NCBI GenBank assembly: GCA_032334055.1
Contig: JAUOZS010000001.1
Coordinates: 682,001 to 746,000 of the forward strand
Source of the DNA: Selenomonadales bacterium 4137-cl
GTDB lineage: Bacteria > Bacillota > Negativicutes > Sporomusales > UBA7701
Direction of reading: 5' to 3'
DNA length: 64,000 nucleotides
This document shows positions 62,821-64,000 of this stretch, piece after piece. Below the pieces are notes generated by a model. It searched no databases, was not told the DNA's origin, and saw nothing but the letters and a program-made list of their open reading frames with translations. The position numbers and the translations under genes are program-made. Position 1 is the stretch's first letter. The number at the start of each line of letters is the position of its first letter.

Positions 62821-63537
62821 ATGAAAAATCAGGAACAGGGAAATAAAGAACTGGTTAAGGCTGGCAAAGGATACATGGCAGCATTGAATGCGGAGATCCA
62901 TGAACTGATGAAGGAAGAGCTTGAAGGCCTAAATGTCCGGTTCGACAGAGTAAAAATTCCCGCCGGGGGCGGGTTGCTATTCGAAATGCCCGGCGAAGAC
63001 CCGGAACAGCCTGACAGCGTCAAGGAAATTACCGGCGTAATACTGTACCATCATGCCGTAAACAGCTATTACCGCGAACGGTACGCGGGCGGTAACTGTC
63101 CGCCCGACTGCGGCAGTATTGACGGCAAGATCGGCCAGGGCAGCCCCGGCGGCGACTGCCACGTCTGTCCGCTCAACCAGTTTGGCAGCGGCGAAAACGG
63201 CAGCAAGGCCTGCCGAAACAAGCGGCGCATATACCTTCTCAGGGAAGGCGAGGTCTTTCCGCTGCTCCTCACGCTGCCGACCGGTTCGGTAAAGGTTTTC
63301 ACCGATTACATCGCCAAACGCATCGTTGGCCGAGGCAGGCATTCGTATGACGTGGTTACCCGCATCACGCTAAAAAAGGCGACTAATTCCACCGGCATTG
63401 TTTTCAGCCAGGCTGTTTTTGCTGTTGACCGCGAGCTTGACGCGCCGGAGCACGAGGGAATGAAGCTGCTGGCCGGCAGGCTCAAGGAGGCTAGTCAACG
63501 GGTAGCGGTGGAATTTGACGCCGATGACCCGATGTAA
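62821..63537 (+). CDS. Phage protein with Cys-rich zinc-like insert
   Basis: A 238-residue protein. Residues about 88-125 contain NCPPDCGSIDGKIGQG, then GDCHVCPLNQFG and KACRNKRRIYLL, a four- to five-Cys set likely to bind zinc. The remainder is alpha/beta. Homologous-looking proteins sit in replication regions of Firmicute phages; a single-stranded DNA role is possible but not shown. AGGAAGG precedes the ATG. Confidence 0.7.
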   Translation: MKNQEQGNKELVKAGKGYMAALNAEIHELMKEELEGLNVRFDRVKIPAGGGLLFEMPGEDPEQPDSVKEITGVILYHHAVNSYYRERYAGGNCPPDCGSIDGKIGQGSPGGDCHVCPLNQFGSGENGSKACRNKRRIYLLREGEVFPLLLTLPTGSVKVFTDYIAKRIVGRGRHSYDVVTRITLKKATNSTGIVFSQAVFAVDRELDAPEHEGMKLLAGRLKEASQRVAVEFDADDPM

Positions 63538-63555
63538 GGGGTTGAGAAACCGAAA

Positions 63556-63592
63556 GGGGCCGGTAAAACGCCGGCCCCGCCATTTAGATTTT
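63556..63592 (+). terminator. Intrinsic terminator
   Basis: GGGGCCGG pairs with CCGGCCCC around TAAAACG (63556-63578), followed by ATTTAGATTTTTTT. Confidence 0.85.
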
Positions 63593-63614
63593 TTTAATAG
63601 TTGGAGATGGAAGC

Positions 63615-63950
63615 ATGCAGGATAAAAAACTCATTTATATCGCATCGCCTTTGAAGGGAGACATAGAAAGAAACATCCGCCGAGCCATCGGATACTGCCG
63701 CTATGTATATGCGCAGGGCGGCATTCCCCTAGCCCCGCACGTCATCTTCACACAGTTTCTGGAGGACGGCATTCCCGCCGACCGCGAAGCCGGCAGGGCC
63801 ATGGGCTTGACGCTTCTAGCGAAATGCCAGGAACTGTGGGCATTTGGCGAACCCTTGAGTGAAGGCATGAAGGCAGAAATAGCGGCAGCCGAGGCCAAAG
63901 GCATCAAAGTAAGGCGGTTTAACGACAGGTGTGAGCCATTGGAGATGTGA
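63615..63950 (+). CDS. DUF4406/DUF7768-like phage protein (nucleoside deoxyribosyltransferase fold)
   Basis: A 111-residue protein: LIYIASPLKGDIERNIRRAIGYCRYV, GIPLAPHVIFTQFLEDGIPADREAGRAMGLTLL and CQELWAFGEPLSEGMKAEI match small phage proteins related to nucleoside 2-deoxyribosyltransferases. They may act on nucleotides, including signal nucleotides. GGAGATGG precedes the ATG; a terminator stands just upstream, so it needs its own promoter or antitermination. Confidence 0.8.
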   Translation: MQDKKLIYIASPLKGDIERNIRRAIGYCRYVYAQGGIPLAPHVIFTQFLEDGIPADREAGRAMGLTLLAKCQELWAFGEPLSEGMKAEIAAAEAKGIKVRRFNDRCEPLEM

Positions 63951-64000
63951 TCGCCGTGCGGCCAGACATCGATCGTCTCATAGATTGGGAGAGTTTTTAT
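63947..64000 (+). CDS. Start of a gene cut by the window end
   Basis: An open frame from GTG 63947 (overlapping the previous stop as GTGA) or GTG 63956 reads IAVRPDIDRLIDWESFY to the edge. Too short to identify. Confidence 0.4.
   Translation, partial: MIAVRPDIDRLIDWESFY

Overview
The window looks like a chromosome segment of an anaerobic, diderm Firmicute (Negativicutes, Sporomusaceae-like). TolC-type outer-membrane channels and a complete RND pump imply an outer membrane. Firmicute features sit beside them: HrcA/CIRCE operators, AGGAGG ribosome sites, TTG starts, SigZ, DUF2680, a fluoride riboswitch and a UGA-containing HesB-like selenoprotein gene. The assignment is inference; there is no rRNA or tRNA here to confirm it.

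Layout. 0-11 kb: end of a SigZ-type sigma factor, a Cys-rich DUF2703 protein, a tolC-adaptor-RND efflux operon, a DUF2680 protein, a class-A beta-lactamase-fold hydrolase and a two-component system. 11-16.5 kb: lipoate ligase divergent from an unusual operon of dihydrolipoamide dehydrogenase, a small Cys protein, a stand-alone HdrA-N-terminal-like protein, a 2[4Fe-4S] ferredoxin, a DGC-GcvH (lipoyl) fusion and two more DGC proteins. This is the best candidate for an undescribed system. 16.6-24 kb: membrane thioredoxin and CcdA, a zinc-type CDF exporter, a split PF03773 permease, FmdE-like protein, TauE/SafE exporter, the HesB-like selenoprotein, a full PF03773 (ArsP-like) permease, ArsR regulator, a small CxxC thioredoxin and a frameshifted DGC pseudogene. 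24-29.3 kb: enolase, then a fluoride riboswitch and a fluoride-tolerance operon with CrcB.

29.5-36 kb: molybdate/tungstate ABC transporter, GAPDH, AbrB-family membrane protein, a HTH-PBP one-component regulator and a HTH/zinc-finger protein. 36.3-42.4 kb: an AT-rich island of mostly unknown genes (HEPN-like with Ada-like zinc tail, double SWIM finger, HNH-like and others) that looks acquired and possibly defence-related. 42.5-59 kb: pncB, apparently starting at ATA; groESL; a mannose-centred carbohydrate operon; htrA-htpG. Three near-identical CIRCE elements put groESL, the mannose operon and htrA-htpG under one heat-shock repressor. 59.1-64 kb: immunity and early region of a prophage-like element (ImmA peptidase, CI-like and Cro-like regulators, a split SNF2 helicase and small phage proteins).

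Working model (inference): the 11-24 kb block is a thiol/metal redox stress region. LplA would lipoylate the GcvH domain of the DGC fusion, Lpd would recycle the dihydrolipoyl arm, and HdrA-like, ferredoxin and DGC partners would exchange electrons or a bound ligand. DGC, thioredoxin and PF03773-permease genes occur together twice. AT-rich palindromes sharing an ATATTATAATAT-like core lie near several of these genes.
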